Program-made: the position numbers and the translations under genes
Assembly (NCBI GenBank): GCA_963573315.1
Contig: OY752153.1
Location: 310,001-374,000, forward strand
Direction: 5' to 3'
From: Entomortierella parvispora
Lineage: Eukaryota > Mortierellomycota > Mortierellomycetes > Mortierellales > Mortierellaceae
Length of the DNA: 64,000 bases
In this document: in pieces, positions 28,874 through 40,023 of the stretch
Position numbering within the stretch: position 1 is the first letter of the stretch
Layout: each line of letters begins with the position of its first letter
The notes under the pieces: generated by a model
What the model saw: only the letters and a program-made list of their open reading frames with translations
Told to the model about the DNA's origin: nothing
Database searches by the model: none

Positions 28874-29116
28874 ATGGAAGAACCTCACAAAGAAATCAAA
28901 CAGTACATTCGAGAAAAATCGGCCGGCCAAAAGACAGTTGGTTTTAACAACAAGACCGAAAGACTTTTCACTCTTCTGAATTGTAGTCCAGACATGTACC
29001 TTGCTTACCAGGCTTCCGGAAATCAGCTACAGTTCTTGATAGATAACGGTGGGAAAACGTTCAAATATTCCCTAGTCAGTGATGAATTAGATGTAGCTCA
29101 GTCTCAACAAAAGTAA
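28874..29116 (+). CDS. Small hypothetical protein of 80 aa
   Basis: ORF with a clean ATG (CTCAAGATGGAAG) downstream of an AT-rich TATA-like stretch (28770-28810) and a CACTCACTCACTCTCTC leader, a believable fungal promoter. The protein is hydrophilic and Lys/Gln-rich (EIKQYIREKSAGQKTVGFNN, LLNCSPDMYLAYQ, GGKTFKYSLVSDELDV) with no signal or membrane segment. No family recognised. It ends in CAAAAGTAATTC, which could also be a splice donor, so the true C-terminus may be longer. It lies among transposon debris and could belong to a mobile element. Confidence 0.45.
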   Translation: MEEPHKEIKQYIREKSAGQKTVGFNNKTERLFTLLNCSPDMYLAYQASGNQLQFLIDNGGKTFKYSLVSDELDVAQSQQK

Positions 29117-29540
29117 TTCATTCACTGTGCATTTCAAACAATGCAGACTTATTGACTGTGGGCTGCCAGGGTCATTTGCAAGCGCCGTCTCTTCCTCATC
29201 ATCGTACCTGCCGTTTTCTATGTTCCCGCAATGGACCCATAGCAAACTATAACGGACCTAGCGCGCGCTGCAGAGAGAGCATGGAGGGAGAGCACCTTTT
29301 TCTCTTGTTTATCACACATGTTGATGAGGACCCCTGACCTTCCTCAGCTCTATCCATAACACCTCCACGGATGATTACGCCGTCAACGTCCACAAGAAAA
29401 GAAAAAAAAAAAAAAAAAACTGAATCACAGCACCCTTGCGTAGTTAACAACAGTAATTGCGCGTACAGATAGTGCGTCGAATTGATTGAGGTCAATGGTG
29501 AGAGAATTGGTTCCAACTAATGTAAAGGACGATGTTTAAG

Positions 29541-30044
29541 TCACAGGCTCAAAAGTGGAGGATGAAGGCTGCCAAGGATGTGAGTGGGTTCGGTGGTCTC
29601 TTTTGTTTTGTCCTGCACGGTCTCTTTTACCTCTTGTCCACAGTCCCCGCTCTTGTTCCGCACCACCGTCCCCACTCGCGCCTCGCTCCAGTCCTCTTTC
29701 TCTTGAAGCTGCTCGCGCACCACCTCTTTTCCGTTGGGGCTCCGTGGTCCTCTTGGCATCTCATCGTCCTGCTCCTCTCCCGACGACTCTTGATCCGTGA
29801 ACGCCATATCCATCTCCCATATCACGTCTTCCACAGCCTCCGCGCCGTTGTTGTCGCAGTAGTGGTTGTCCGCCCGATGTTCTAATGGATACGATTGAGT
29901 AAGTGTGTCTTTGGTTTTGTCTGGCTTTTGTTCTGTTGCGTTTTCATCGCCCTTGAACTGTACAGTGTGCAGTGAGTGTGTGCAAGGAAGAGAATCCTCT
30001 GTTCTGTCTGTGTGTTTGGTCTGGACCCTTTTTTTCCCATTCAT
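29541..30044 (-). CDS. Hypothetical charged protein of 167 aa
   Basis: Open frame from the ATG at 30044, hydrophilic and acidic (DQESSGEEQDDE, EQLQEKEDWSEA, EVKETVQDKTKETTE). A CCATTAG acceptor-like site near 29886 suggests that the first third could be intron or leader and the coding exon could start later. No recognised domain. The sparse hydrophobic content points to a disordered protein or a chance frame. Confidence 0.3.
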   Translation of the reverse strand: MNGKKRVQTKHTDRTEDSLPCTHSLHTVQFKGDENATEQKPDKTKDTLTQSYPLEHRADNHYCDNNGAEAVEDVIWEMDMAFTDQESSGEEQDDEMPRGPRSPNGKEVVREQLQEKEDWSEARVGTVVRNKSGDCGQEVKETVQDKTKETTEPTHILGSLHPPLLSL

Positions 30045-30300
30045 TCACTAGCAGATGTGCTCGTGGCTATCGCCCCGAGCCACTTTGCTTTCGGATTTTT
30101 TTTCTTTATTAAACAAAATAGTCTATAATGGATTCGCGTCGTTAATCTTCACTTTTGGACAAGACTAGTGATCCCAAAATGGAATTCATTTCGCTAATCC
30201 TCAAGGTACAAGTCACGTGTTGGACACAGGTGGACACAGGTGGACACGGTCGGGACAGGAGCCTGGACACGGCTAAAATTTCGACTCGTAGTCTATATTA

Positions 30301-30572
30301 ATAATAATGGCCCCACTTCTCAGACGTAAAATTATAAATTTTATGTCGAATGCGCTTTGTGCCACCCTCCACAATTGCAACACCAAAAACATATGGTGAT
30401 TTTTTTTATCAGGGGACAATTGAATTGGGTCAATATAATAATGGCCCTACTCAATTCTCTCAGACGTAAAATTATTAAATTTTGTCTGGGGGGACTTTGT
30501 GCGACTCTCCATAAGTGCAAGATTCAATTCATGTGGTGTTTTTTTTATCAGAGGACAATTGAATCGGGCCAA
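30301..30572. repeat. 135-bp tandem duplication
   Basis: Two head-to-tail copies, about 30301-30434 and 30435-30572. Each runs ATAATAATGGCCC, CTCAGACGTAAAATTAT, a CTTTGTGCSAC block, ATGGTG or GTGGTG plus T-run, and GGACAATTGAATYGGG. They are roughly 80 percent alike by eye. A separate GGTGGACACA 10-12mer tandem lies just upstream at 30220-30260. Confidence 0.75.
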
Positions 30573-31269
30573 TGATACCATAAATAAACTGACGATTTGC
30601 CATTCTAGAACCGGAGTATATACTACTATATGGCAGTAGTGAAAAAACTGTGTTTTCCTGTGTTTTTCCTGTCTCTGAAAATGAAATTATCTGTCTCGCA
30701 AAAGATTTTTGTCTTTCTTCTTGTTCATCTCTTCCAAATACGCAGACGCGTAACGATGGTATAGCTGTGGTAGAGAATGTACACAGGCTTCTCGGGGATG
30801 GTATGAGTCCACCGAACTCTGGGTTTTGAAAGGGTTGGTGACAATCTTGCTCTCAAGTTGGTTTTTGAGCGCGACGGTTGTTGCTGCTGGTTGTTTCCTT
30901 TGATATCTCCCTTTCCTTCGCCTTTTTTTCTCTTGAAATTGTTGGTGTGAGGTACGGGTCGCTGTCTAAATGATTTACAGGTATTAATACATATTCATTC
31001 AGTTGTCCAGGAATAAGAGAAAAGTGTTGACGATACGCTCTCTGGTTTCTTGATCGGGGGCGGATCCCGATGACAAAAGGGGTGCTAGCCAGAGCATGTT
31101 GATCAAATTGTGAAAAGGGTCGCTCGGTATGGTGCGTTGGAACTGAACGATAGAGTATTGCAGAGGCGAGATGTGGTATCGGAGAGACCATGGAAGGTAA
31201 AGATGGCAGTTACAAGAGCGCGAGCGCGTTTCAATTGCTCGAGAGATACGACAAATTTATTGTATTTTT

Positions 31270-31372
31270 TGTCTCACTGTGTTTTTTGTGAAAAAACTGT
31301 GTTTTCTGTGTTTTTCTCACTGTGTTTTTTCGACTGTGTTTTTACTGTTTTCAAAACACAGTTTTTTCAGTC
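31270..31372. repeat. CTGTGTTTT-rich repeat cluster with inverted copy
   Basis: Several direct copies of CTGTGTTTT separated by short C/T runs end in an inverted copy (AAAACACAGTTTTTTCAG). Related copies GTGAAAAAACTGTGTTTTCC occur at 30640-30670. The cluster abuts the stop of the helicase relic at 31367 and may mark an element end. Confidence 0.5.
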
Positions 31373-32104
31373 TCCCCATACTATATTATGTGTGTATGTG
31401 CCTGGATTGATGCAACGATAAAGAGCGACATATAACCGACCGTGCGAAAAATCTCTCTGAGATAGGAAGACACTCACATGGTTGAGAGTCTGGCCCTGAC
31501 ACTTGTTGACGGTCATGGCGAAAGCAGGCTTAACGCCGTTAACGGGAACTGCAATTGTATTATTGGAACAGGTGTAGAGCCGTCCTCGAAAGATGCGCGA
31601 TAGATTGGGCAAAAGGTGACATGCTGACCAGCTTTCTCCCCCGTCGCGAAAGTGGCGACAATGATATGAGTGTGCGTTTCCTTGACAATTAGCCTCGTTC
31701 CATTACAAGAGGCCATTCATGGTATCAATGTTGCGGATGCACATTCGGCATGTCTGGCTTCAGTCGTAGTTGATGTGGAGGGAAATCGGGAGGAACGAAA
31801 TCCTTAAGATTGTGCCGGCTAATGACGCGGCTGGCTTCTCCATCATCATCGCCAGCAACGTTGTCTATTACTGCAAAAATTGCCGCTACTTGGTCAGGAC
31901 AAAACGTTTCCGTTGCAAAGTTGTTGAGGCGTTCAGCTTGAGTATTGCGAACGATGAGGATGACTCTGTCGACGAAATCCAACGTGGCTGTTTGTTGTCG
32001 ATGTCAAGGTAGGATGCCACTATTTTCGTCACCCGTTTGTCCCATTGGAGCATTTTTGCCGCCGTCGAGGCATCCTGCTGGCAGGGTTCGTTGGAAATGG
32101 ACAT
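31367..32104 (-). pseudogene. PIF1/Helitron-type helicase relic
   Basis: Reading downstream on the minus strand, 31982-31725 has RVILIVRNTQAERLNNFA and PPHQLRLKPDMP. 31716-31513 has SCNGTRLIVKE and ATGEKAGQHV. 31612-31367 has FAMTVNKCQGQTLNHVSVFL and GRLYVALYR. This is the C-terminal half of a PIF1-family helicase, including the FAMT-NK-QGQTL motif and the final VAL-R box (here Tyr replaces the usual Ser). Frame changes, a small gap in the LMRNLD region and absence of Walker A/B and Rep domains make it a relic. Helitron origin is likely because this helicase type is spread by Helitrons, but a host PIF1 duplicate is possible. Confidence 0.75.
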
Positions 32105-32808
32105 TCTGTATTAGTGTAGGAGAGGCACACTGGTCAGATCCAAGTTAGCAGAGCACTTACAGGTGGACCAGCATGAGCTGCAGTAGCATGTCGCTGGAGC
32201 TGGCTGGACTGCCAACAGGAGACGAGGACTGGGTAGCCGGAAACTTGTCATTGCCCATGTTCGCAGTTTTGACGACATCGGAAGCGAAACTGATAGGGAA
32301 GATGGCCCAGGATGAGAAGCGGATGGGCCTGGCAGTACCGGCGCTTTATCCTTGCCCTTGTCCTTGTCCAAACAGCCATCGGCGGAGACTGTAAATTACC
32401 CGGACTAAATTAGTACGCGTCGCTGGACTTCATCCCTGGGTTCTGCATTCGTGTTCATTGGGCCGCCGCCTCTAGTCCCGATCAGCCACCCTCCGCACCA
32501 ATTCCTGTCAGTCCGTTGCCTTCCTGATCGATGGTGTACCTATGGTCATCCAGCATCGGTCTGCCCCCGGTCCATCACGACGTCCATTGTCGCCCCGCCC
32601 ACGGCGACTCCATCCAGTCACTCACTCATAGGTCCATCCTCATCGCCATGATGAATCTTGTCAATAGTCCCCTTCCATCTGTTTCTATCTTGTTCTTCTC
32701 TGACTTTTGACCTGTATCCGTAACCACTACGGAACTCTCGGCTTCTAATATATAAATCCCCTGTTAGTCCTACTCTTCAGTCTGCAGCTCACAATATACA
32801 TTAAATCA

Positions 32809-34166
32809 CTATCCTCTTCCTACCCTCCTTCCTTGTATCCACCTTTTCCTCCCGTGTCTGTTCGTGATAGTGCTGACCTCATCCTGGCGAAGTTTGGACC
32901 TGGCACGAATCGGCGGTTTGGAGACTATCAATTGATCCTTCGGCCGCCGCTTAGCAGTTGGTTTGGCAAGAGCTGGCGCTTTGTCTCCCCTGATCTTAAC
33001 CTGTTGACCTCCAGATCTGACACGGGTCGGTGGTTCGCCTTCTTGCTTCCCCTCCTCAGCGATCTGAACGCCAATGTCAATTTCCATGAGCTCATTCATC
33101 TTCAGCGGGGATACCTGAGGCCGATAATTTTTGTTGGGTGTGTTGGGGGCTTTGTCCTTGTTCTTCGCGATCCCTATTTGGAAATGTCTAGTACGGATCA
33201 ACGCCTAGTCGTCGTCATTGTCCTGAACAACGTCAACATCTTTCATACTGTCAAGGTCGTCGTCCTCAGCGACCTAGTCGCTTGTGTCAATATCCATGAG
33301 TCCCTCGTTCACAAGTTGAGCAAGAGTTGGTAATTGCTGATTACTTTTGTTTATGACATCGCAATCAGTAGCAAAGTCCTGAGCTCTATTGGTCTTTGAC
33401 GCTTTGTACGGTTGGATCCCGAGCCCTTCGAAAGCGGCGAAATCAAGAGAAGGTGGCTGACCCTTTTTCGCTAAATCCAACACCCTGGTGTGGGCCATCC
33501 TCAACGTTAGGGGCATTGCAACAGTAGTAATACGGTGGCATGACGCGATCCACACCGACATCTCCTAGTATCCTATTACAGGCATTCGGTTCGTTTCATT
33601 GTTGACGTTGACTTCCCAACGTAATGGTGTTGGCTTTGAGAGTGACTCTGTAACGGACGCCAGTTGCCTCGAACAGATCTCGAAATCTAACATATCGGCA
33701 TCAGAGAGAACGCGTTGTTAGTGGGCATGACACCCTTCGTTTTTGCTTCATACAAACACACAAAAATAGCGTAACAGTTCTCACAGCCAAGAGATTTGTG
33801 TCCTGTCCCATGACACATTTCGCATGTAACCTCTGTAACCAAGGTCTGCTTTGTGCCTGACGCAGATTTTCGTGGAGACCCAACCTTGGTTTTCTTGAAG
33901 CCGACGGTTAACTGTGAAGAGGAGCTGCTTGTGTGGGTGCTGCTAGTGCTGGGAGGCATGGCGACGGCTTTCGGGCCATTTTGCAGACGGATATTCTCGA
34001 GTTTGGCCTGAACCATATCGTCATGTCCATCATCGTCCTTCTCTTGCTGTCTCTTTCTCTTGTCTTGATTGGCGCTGCTAGCGCTACAGGTAGTGAGGGT
34101 GCATGGACGAGATGTCGTGTGCGAACGTGTTATCACTCGTCGGCTGCTTTTCTGAGCTTTAGCCAT
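32809..34166 (-). CDS. Orphan gene candidate with a CxxCxGxG-like motif, splicing unresolved
   Basis: The best-supported piece is 34166-33687 (159 aa from the ATG at 34166). It has a basic Ser/Thr-rich N-terminus (MAKAQKSSRRVITRSH), a Lys/Gln-rich helix and a Ser tract. It ends with CEMCHGTGHKSLGCENC, which looks like one DnaJ-type zinc repeat. Two further minus-strand frames follow, 33561-33274 (LDFAAFEGLGIQPYKASK, LAQLVNEGLMDIDTSD) and 33201-32809 (basic, PTAKRRPKDQ). They may be later exons, but no strong GT-AG pair joins them. Family unknown; it may equally be mobile-element cargo, given the helicase relic next door. Confidence 0.4.
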
Positions 34167-35249
34167 CGGAGAATGTCTCTTGGAGAATACGCCGCCTTTT
34201 TTTTTTTTTTTGATAAAACAAACGCAATGCGGGAAAGCTTCATTGGCACCTCTCTTTATGGCCACCGATACTGCCGATCGTCCACCATCCGTTACTTTCA
34301 GTATGATCGTTCGCCTGCACTGTCGTGAGGTCAACCCATGACATGTCAGTGTGCCTAAGTTAAGGAAGGCAGCCGCCAAATGATACTCCTCTATTCTCCC
34401 TTTGTGTCCTGTTGTCCTGCTGTTCATATGCCTCCTCAAAATCCACATGGTTCCGCATTTGGTCCGCGTTGCCGGATTGCTTGCTCACGGAATCATGCTC
34501 GTGCCTGTATGACATCAACATGATGCCGCCATATGAGATCCTCTTTCACTCTTTCAAAAAAAAAACTATTTTTATCAGTACTGTGTTTTGTCCTTACCTC
34601 GTGTTGCTCACACATGCATCACGTTGACATGGTCATGAATGCCTTGCATGAAAGCGTGAAAACAACAATGGCGCGGGATGGTCCGAAAGAGGGGATTAGG
34701 GGCTTGGAATAGTGATGGCAGTATTGTTGTGGTTGTTGTGATGTTGCTACTGGGTCAAATGTGTCAAGAAACTGGCCGTGGTCAAGATCGAGAAGAGATG
34801 GAGATGGTAGGGAGGCCGGAAAGATAAAACACGCGTCGATGAAAAGCATTGAGTTCCAACTTCCAAGCGAGAACACGTGACTCATGGATTTACGTACAAA
34901 AATGGCAGCTACAGATTCAGTACGAACATCTTTGTAGTTCTGATTCTCGTAAACAAAAGTGACTGTTGCATTTTTTTCTTTTTTTTCACACATCCAGGGC
35001 AACACACACAAAGGCGCCGAGTTGGCTTTCCTGCGGTGCGACTGCGGACGATTGTTCAACTCTTTTTCTGTTCGAATCACCTTTTTTTTTTGTTCCTTCC
35101 CTTTGGCCATTTGTCATCCCCCCCTTTGTCATCTCGTCTCCTTGTCCTCTTCTTGTCCCTCCCTTCATCCCCTCCATCTCCATCCCTTCTCTTCCTTCTC
35201 TTCACTTCCCCACATACCTCTCCTTCCCCCCGTCAATTACACAGCTACA

Positions 35250-36916
35250 ATGGAGTACAGGCCCGAACTCACCACACAGCAGATGTAAGTCCTCGCTCGC
35301 ATGCACTCGGACCATGCATCCAGCAAAACCAAGGAGCCTGCCGCAGCCCAGGCATACTTCTCTTTCCAGTGGACTAACATGAGCCTCCTTGGTCCCCTGA
35401 TAGTCTGTGCTGCTCATGCGGAACCACCATCCCCCCCAACCCCACCAACATGTGCATCAACTGTATTCGCAACCAGGTTGATATCACCGAGGGTATTCCC
35501 AAGCACGCCACCATCTGCTTCTGCCGTAACTGCGACCGTTACTTGCAACCCCCCATGCTCTGGGTGGCCTGTCAGCTCGAGTCCAGAGAGTTGTTGGCTC
35601 TGTGCTTAAAGAAGTTGAAGGGTTTGAACAAAGTCCGTCTGGTGGATGCTGGATTCATCTGGACAGAGCCCCATTCAAAACGTATCAAGCTCAAGTTGAC
35701 GATCCAGAAAGAGGTCTTTACATCCACCATCTTGCAGCAGATCTTTGAAGTCGAGTTTGTGGTGTCGCATCAACAGTGCGATGACTGCGCCAAGGTCATG
35801 GCCCAGAACACATGGAAGGCAATGGTGCAGGTCCGTCAAAAGGTCGATCACAAGCGTACTTTCTTGTACCTGGAACAGTTGATCATTAAGCACAGTGCCC
35901 ACAAGGATACCATCAACATCAAGGAGTGCAAGGACGGTCTGGATTTCTACTATGCTTCGCGTTCCCATGCGCTCAAGATGGTCGAGTTCTTGTCGGCGAT
36001 CACACCTTTGAAGAGCAAGGCCTCGGAGCAATTGATCTCGACCGATATTCACTCTGGTACCTCCAACTACAAGTTCTCGTACTCTGTCGAGTTGGTCCCC
36101 ATCTGCAAGGATGATCTCCTCTGCTTGCCCCCCAAGATTGCAAAGTCCCTTGGTAACATTAGCCCCTTGGTGATCTGCTACCGTATCGGAAACTCGATCC
36201 ACGTCATGGATGTCAACACTTTGGCCATCTCGGAGGTCTCGACAACGACTTATTGGCGTACCCCCTTCCAGGCTTTGGCCTCTGTGAAGCAATTGGTCGA
36301 GTACTATGTCTTGGATGTTGAGCCCTGTGGACCCGTCCGTGGCAAGTATGTGTTGGCGGATATTCAGATTGCCCGTGCTCAGGATGTCGGTCGCAACAAC
36401 ACGACCTATTTCGCGCGTTCGCATTTGGGAGGTATCTTGAACCCTGGTGACAGTGTCATGGGTTACGATCTTGCTTCGTCCAACTTCAACAACGACTCTT
36501 TTGATTTGCTCCACCGTGGATCCCTTCCCGATGTGATCTTGATCAAGAAGGCTTACCCTGCTCACCGTAAGCGCAACAAGGGACGTAACTGGGAGCTTCG
36601 CAAGCTCCAGATGGAGGAGGAGGAGATGGCACCCCGCAAGCAGGATCAGGAACGTATCGAGCAAGATTATGAGATGTTCTTGCGTGATCTGGAGGAGGAT
36701 CCTGAGCTTCGTTCGACCGTCAACTTGTACAAGGCCGACAAGATCAAGAAGGAGAACGATGTTGCGATGGTGGAGGAGACTGACTCTGACTTCGATGAGG
36801 ATGAGGACTTCCCAGAGATTCAGTTGGATGAGTTGCTCGATAACTTGAAGTTGGATGATGGACCGGACAACCAGTTTGATGATGACGAGGAGAATGACGA
36901 TATGATGATGGACTAA
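35250..36916 (+). CDS. NMD3: 60S ribosomal subunit export adaptor NMD3, 2 exons
   Basis: NMD3 binds the late pre-60S subunit and links it to Crm1 for export from the nucleus. Exon 1 is 35250-35284, the intron is 35285-35403 (GTAAGT...TGATAG) and exon 2 is 35404-36916. The product is 515 aa, close to the yeast length. The N-terminal zinc region is complete: ILCCSCGTTIPPNPTNMC, INC, then CFCRNCDRYLQPP and CDDCAK. The family core (WVACQLESRELLALC, LIIKHSAHKDTINIK, HSGTSNYKFSY) is intact. The acidic C-terminus holds a Leu-rich export-type signal (LDELLDNLKLDD) and ends in a DE tract. A shorter downstream reading start is rejected because it drops the first zinc cysteines. Codon bias resembles RPL3. 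Confidence 0.96.
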
Positions 36917-37218
36917 GGAAATCAAGGAAAAGAAAAAAAAGAATTCTTTTTTCTTTTCTGTTTCTATGTTTCTGGAACCTCGGAACACATAAAACAAAAA
37001 CAAGACTTGACTCAATCCTTGGTTGATTGAAGGAGGTCAAGCGATATCATCTATCATTTCCTTAGTTTTCTCTTTCTTTTTGTATTTCTAGACGAGTCTT
37101 CCTCATCATCTTTCCATATCCATATTTTTTAAAGACCAAAAAGTAAAAAAAATTGCATTTATTATCATCCAAAAAGAACATGACATGCTTCTCAAACGTA
37201 TCGTAAGCAAGAACTGAC

Positions 37219-40023
37219 CTACCACCAGTCATAGTCGAAATATTTGCCCATACCTTCATCAGGTACGTTCGAGTCTGACAACAGCTCCTCGTAATGAGCC
37301 CGAGTCTGTTGGCTCATCTCAAAGCCGCGATCGGTCCAGAACCGATCCTTGTGCTTTTCCACATTGTGAACCAAGACGGTATCGAGAAAAAATGCAGGCC
37401 AATGTTCTCGGATCCATTGCATCTCTTCAGCGCCCATGGTCGACCTACCCTTTCTTGTCAGCCGGATCCTCTGGAGCCGTTTCAGAGCCTTCAAAAACTC
37501 AAGTCCACTGGCAAGGTCCACTGCCAGACCTTGAAATTGTGAATCGGGGAATGCAAGATCGTACTCGCTGTCCCTATCCTCGGGGGCGTAAAACTCTTTA
37601 CCATTGTCGTAGTTATCCATCCCAAACGACAGCTCCACCAGATTTCTTAATCGACCAAATTGTCTCTCCAGAATCAGGCGTTCAATGGCCCGACTCTTGT
37701 CCTGGTCTGATTCAAGTGTTCTCCATCCTGGAATCCAATTTGCGCATGGCCAATCGTCCTCTGGTTGTCCAGTTCCTTGTCCGTCTAGGTCCGGGAATAG
37801 GGGCAAGGGAAACAAAGGTACGGTTGGAAGGAGGGTGTGGCCGTATCCTGGAGGCAGTTGAGGGAACCGTGGCCATCGTCCGTAATGTGGTTTAGGAATC
37901 CCGCCAATCATACATTTGAAGGACCTCAACTCTTGACAGACCCATTCGGTCCTCAAGATATCAGTGGCCATCAAATAGAAATGCTCCATCCTTTGAGATC
38001 GCAGTCCAAACGTCGGTAAGGCATCGAACCGCTTCAACCTTGGAGCCGTCGACAACAAAGCCTGGATGTGTTCACTCGAGAAAGCCGGACAATTCACTAG
38101 ACGCAAGTTCTCGAGCGTGGGTGCATGGGCCAGAACGGACGCCACGGTCAAAGGTCCCAGGGTTTCGGCACAACTCTGAATCCCCAGCGTCTTCCAGCCT
38201 TTTGGACCGGCACATTCGCGAATAAAACTCGAAAACGTCTCCTCCTCATCATACAACGCATTCATGATGTGTAGATTGAATTCTTCAAGCAGTGAATGGA
38301 TTCGCCCTTGCCCCTTTTGGTGTACAAGGATCGCCTGCAAAATCTTGATATCTGATCTAGGGCCCACGATTGATATTGTTCTCAACTGACTCAACACTGT
38401 TCCAGTCTTTAGAGTCGGTCCAAGTCCAGGTCCAGATCCAGACGTGGCCACCAAGAGCTGCGCTATCATCTCCAGGGCTGACTCCCAGTCATCATCGTCG
38501 ATATTCCACAAAGATGGCCGACGGAAGCTCCAGCCCTGTCCTCCAGACATGAATCCCCAGATCGTAAGCTCCTCCAACGCTTCACAGGATTCCAGAGCTG
38601 CTACCAAAACACGAACTTGGTCTTTGATATTTCCACGGAAAGCCAGGTTGGCCATGGAGATGGTCAATCGCCTTAGATTCTTCCGGGATCGATCCAAGAT
38701 CTGAAGCAGTGGTCGGATGTCAAATGAATCAACGAGTGAAAAGTTGGATTTGAGGATGAACGGCCTCTCTACAGTTGAAGCTGTCGACGGCTTTGCTGAT
38801 ATCAAGGGCATTGCAGGGCCTGTTACAACGCCTGCAGCGTCGTGGACAGCTGCAATCACCGACAGACCTTTAGTATCGGTGGTGGGAGGTGCGGTCACTG
38901 AAGGATGATCCAAACGTGTCGAATATGGTGACTGTGTCCCAGGTATTGAGGAGAAAGTTGCTGATGTTGGTGAAGGTATTGGTGATAACGTTGCTATCGG
39001 AACTGTTGCGGGGACTGGAGATGAGGGGTGTTCAAGGAGCTGCAGATGCGTTGTGGGAGAGGAGCGAACAGGTGAAGCAGTCAGAGGTCGCATTCCTGCA
39101 GCTGGGATGGCAGGCGGTTTTGGAAAGCAATACGGCGGGAAAACGCCGGCTGGACGATGATCCGGCAAGCCTTGAGGAGCGAATGGACGAAAAACTGTTG
39201 GGAGAGGAAACCCTGGAGGAGCAGCAAGGTAATATCCAGGGAGGAAACCGGAAGGAGGGAATCCCGGAGAGGGAACAAGGTAATATCCTGGGGAAAAACC
39301 AGGAGGAGGTGATAAGTATCCTGGAGGGAGAGGACGGACTCTCAGTCCAGGAGGAAAAGAGCCTTGAAGAGGGGGACAAAAGCCTGGAAGAGAAGGAGAG
39401 GAAAAAGGCCAGCCTTGAGTGGAACAAGGAGGACGAAGGCGAGGTGGAGATGCAGGAACCGGGGGTGGTTCAAAGTAGCGTGCCATTAAGGGGGGATCTC
39501 GGGCTAAACCAACTTTTACCTCTTTGAGTTGGAGCAAGGGAGGCAGGGGGGTTGGGTTGGCAGCAGCGGTGAGATCACCTTGAGGATGACCTTTGTTTTT
39601 CTCCTTGTTTTCCATATGGTTGTCTGCAAAGGAGGGTGTAGGAGGCTGGTAAAAGAGATCCAGGACCTTGGAATAATGGACATCCAAAAGTCGGATTCGA
39701 TAGATGTTACGCTGCAACAGAGACTCGGCCGAAAGGGACTGGGCTGTTTTGTGTTCTGTTCCTTGTTCTTCCTGGTCTCGTCGTCCCTCTTTTCCAAGGA
39801 TGACCTCGGGCTGATACCACGACAAAGGGCTGTAAGCAGCCATGAAAGAATAAAACGCACTGTGACTAGAAGCATGGTCGTTGATTTCAACTGCATGCCA
39901 GATAAGATCAACGAGGGCATGGTGCCAGGCCTTGCTGACGCGGACGCATCGCGTCAGATCTTGTCGCGAAAGATAAAGGCCGATCTCGAGCAAGACCTCG
40001 GGCGGGAGAGTTTCAAAGGACAT
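37219..40023 (-). CDS. Large F-box/LRR protein with proline-rich PGYYL insert
   Basis: 934 aa from the ATG at 40023, which places the F-box at residues 4-45 (LPPEVLLEIGLYLSRQDLTR, AWHHALVDLIWHAVEI). An in-frame extension to 40248 is hydrophobic and rejected. Residues about 150-375 are an unusual proline/glycine/tyrosine-rich insert with PPGFSPGYYL, PGFLPGYYLAAPPGF and PPGYLSPPPGF units. The remaining 550 residues are LRR-like (LRRLTISMANLAF, LEELTIWGF, LENLRLVNCPAF, LQRIRLTRK). It ends KYFDYDWW. An SCF adaptor role is inferred; the insert looks disordered or SH3/WW-binding. A decayed relative lies at 46975. No frame breaks. Confidence 0.8.
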   Translation of the reverse strand: MSFETLPPEVLLEIGLYLSRQDLTRCVRVSKAWHHALVDLIWHAVEINDHASSHSAFYSFMAAYSPLSWYQPEVILGKEGRRDQEEQGTEHKTAQSLSAESLLQRNIYRIRLLDVHYSKVLDLFYQPPTPSFADNHMENKEKNKGHPQGDLTAAANPTPLPPLLQLKEVKVGLARDPPLMARYFEPPPVPASPPRLRPPCSTQGWPFSSPSLPGFCPPLQGSFPPGLRVRPLPPGYLSPPPGFSPGYYLVPSPGFPPSGFLPGYYLAAPPGFPLPTVFRPFAPQGLPDHRPAGVFPPYCFPKPPAIPAAGMRPLTASPVRSSPTTHLQLLEHPSSPVPATVPIATLSPIPSPTSATFSSIPGTQSPYSTRLDHPSVTAPPTTDTKGLSVIAAVHDAAGVVTGPAMPLISAKPSTASTVERPFILKSNFSLVDSFDIRPLLQILDRSRKNLRRLTISMANLAFRGNIKDQVRVLVAALESCEALEELTIWGFMSGGQGWSFRRPSLWNIDDDDWESALEMIAQLLVATSGSGPGLGPTLKTGTVLSQLRTISIVGPRSDIKILQAILVHQKGQGRIHSLLEEFNLHIMNALYDEEETFSSFIRECAGPKGWKTLGIQSCAETLGPLTVASVLAHAPTLENLRLVNCPAFSSEHIQALLSTAPRLKRFDALPTFGLRSQRMEHFYLMATDILRTEWVCQELRSFKCMIGGIPKPHYGRWPRFPQLPPGYGHTLLPTVPLFPLPLFPDLDGQGTGQPEDDWPCANWIPGWRTLESDQDKSRAIERLILERQFGRLRNLVELSFGMDNYDNGKEFYAPEDRDSEYDLAFPDSQFQGLAVDLASGLEFLKALKRLQRIRLTRKGRSTMGAEEMQWIREHWPAFFLDTVLVHNVEKHKDRFWTDRGFEMSQQTRAHYEELLSDSNVPDEGMGKYFDYDWW

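Noticed and set aside
34619-35110. 163-codon minus-strand frame upstream of NMD3
   Set aside because: Overlaps the pyrimidine-rich NMD3 promoter; its Lys/Arg-rich start is an artefact of that tract.
35675-37015. Open frame of 446 codons on the minus strand opposite NMD3
   Set aside because: Antisense shadow produced by codon bias in NMD3; no recognisable domain.
38889-39527. Glu/Gly-rich frame on the plus strand
   Set aside because: Complement of the proline-rich insert of the F-box gene at 37219.
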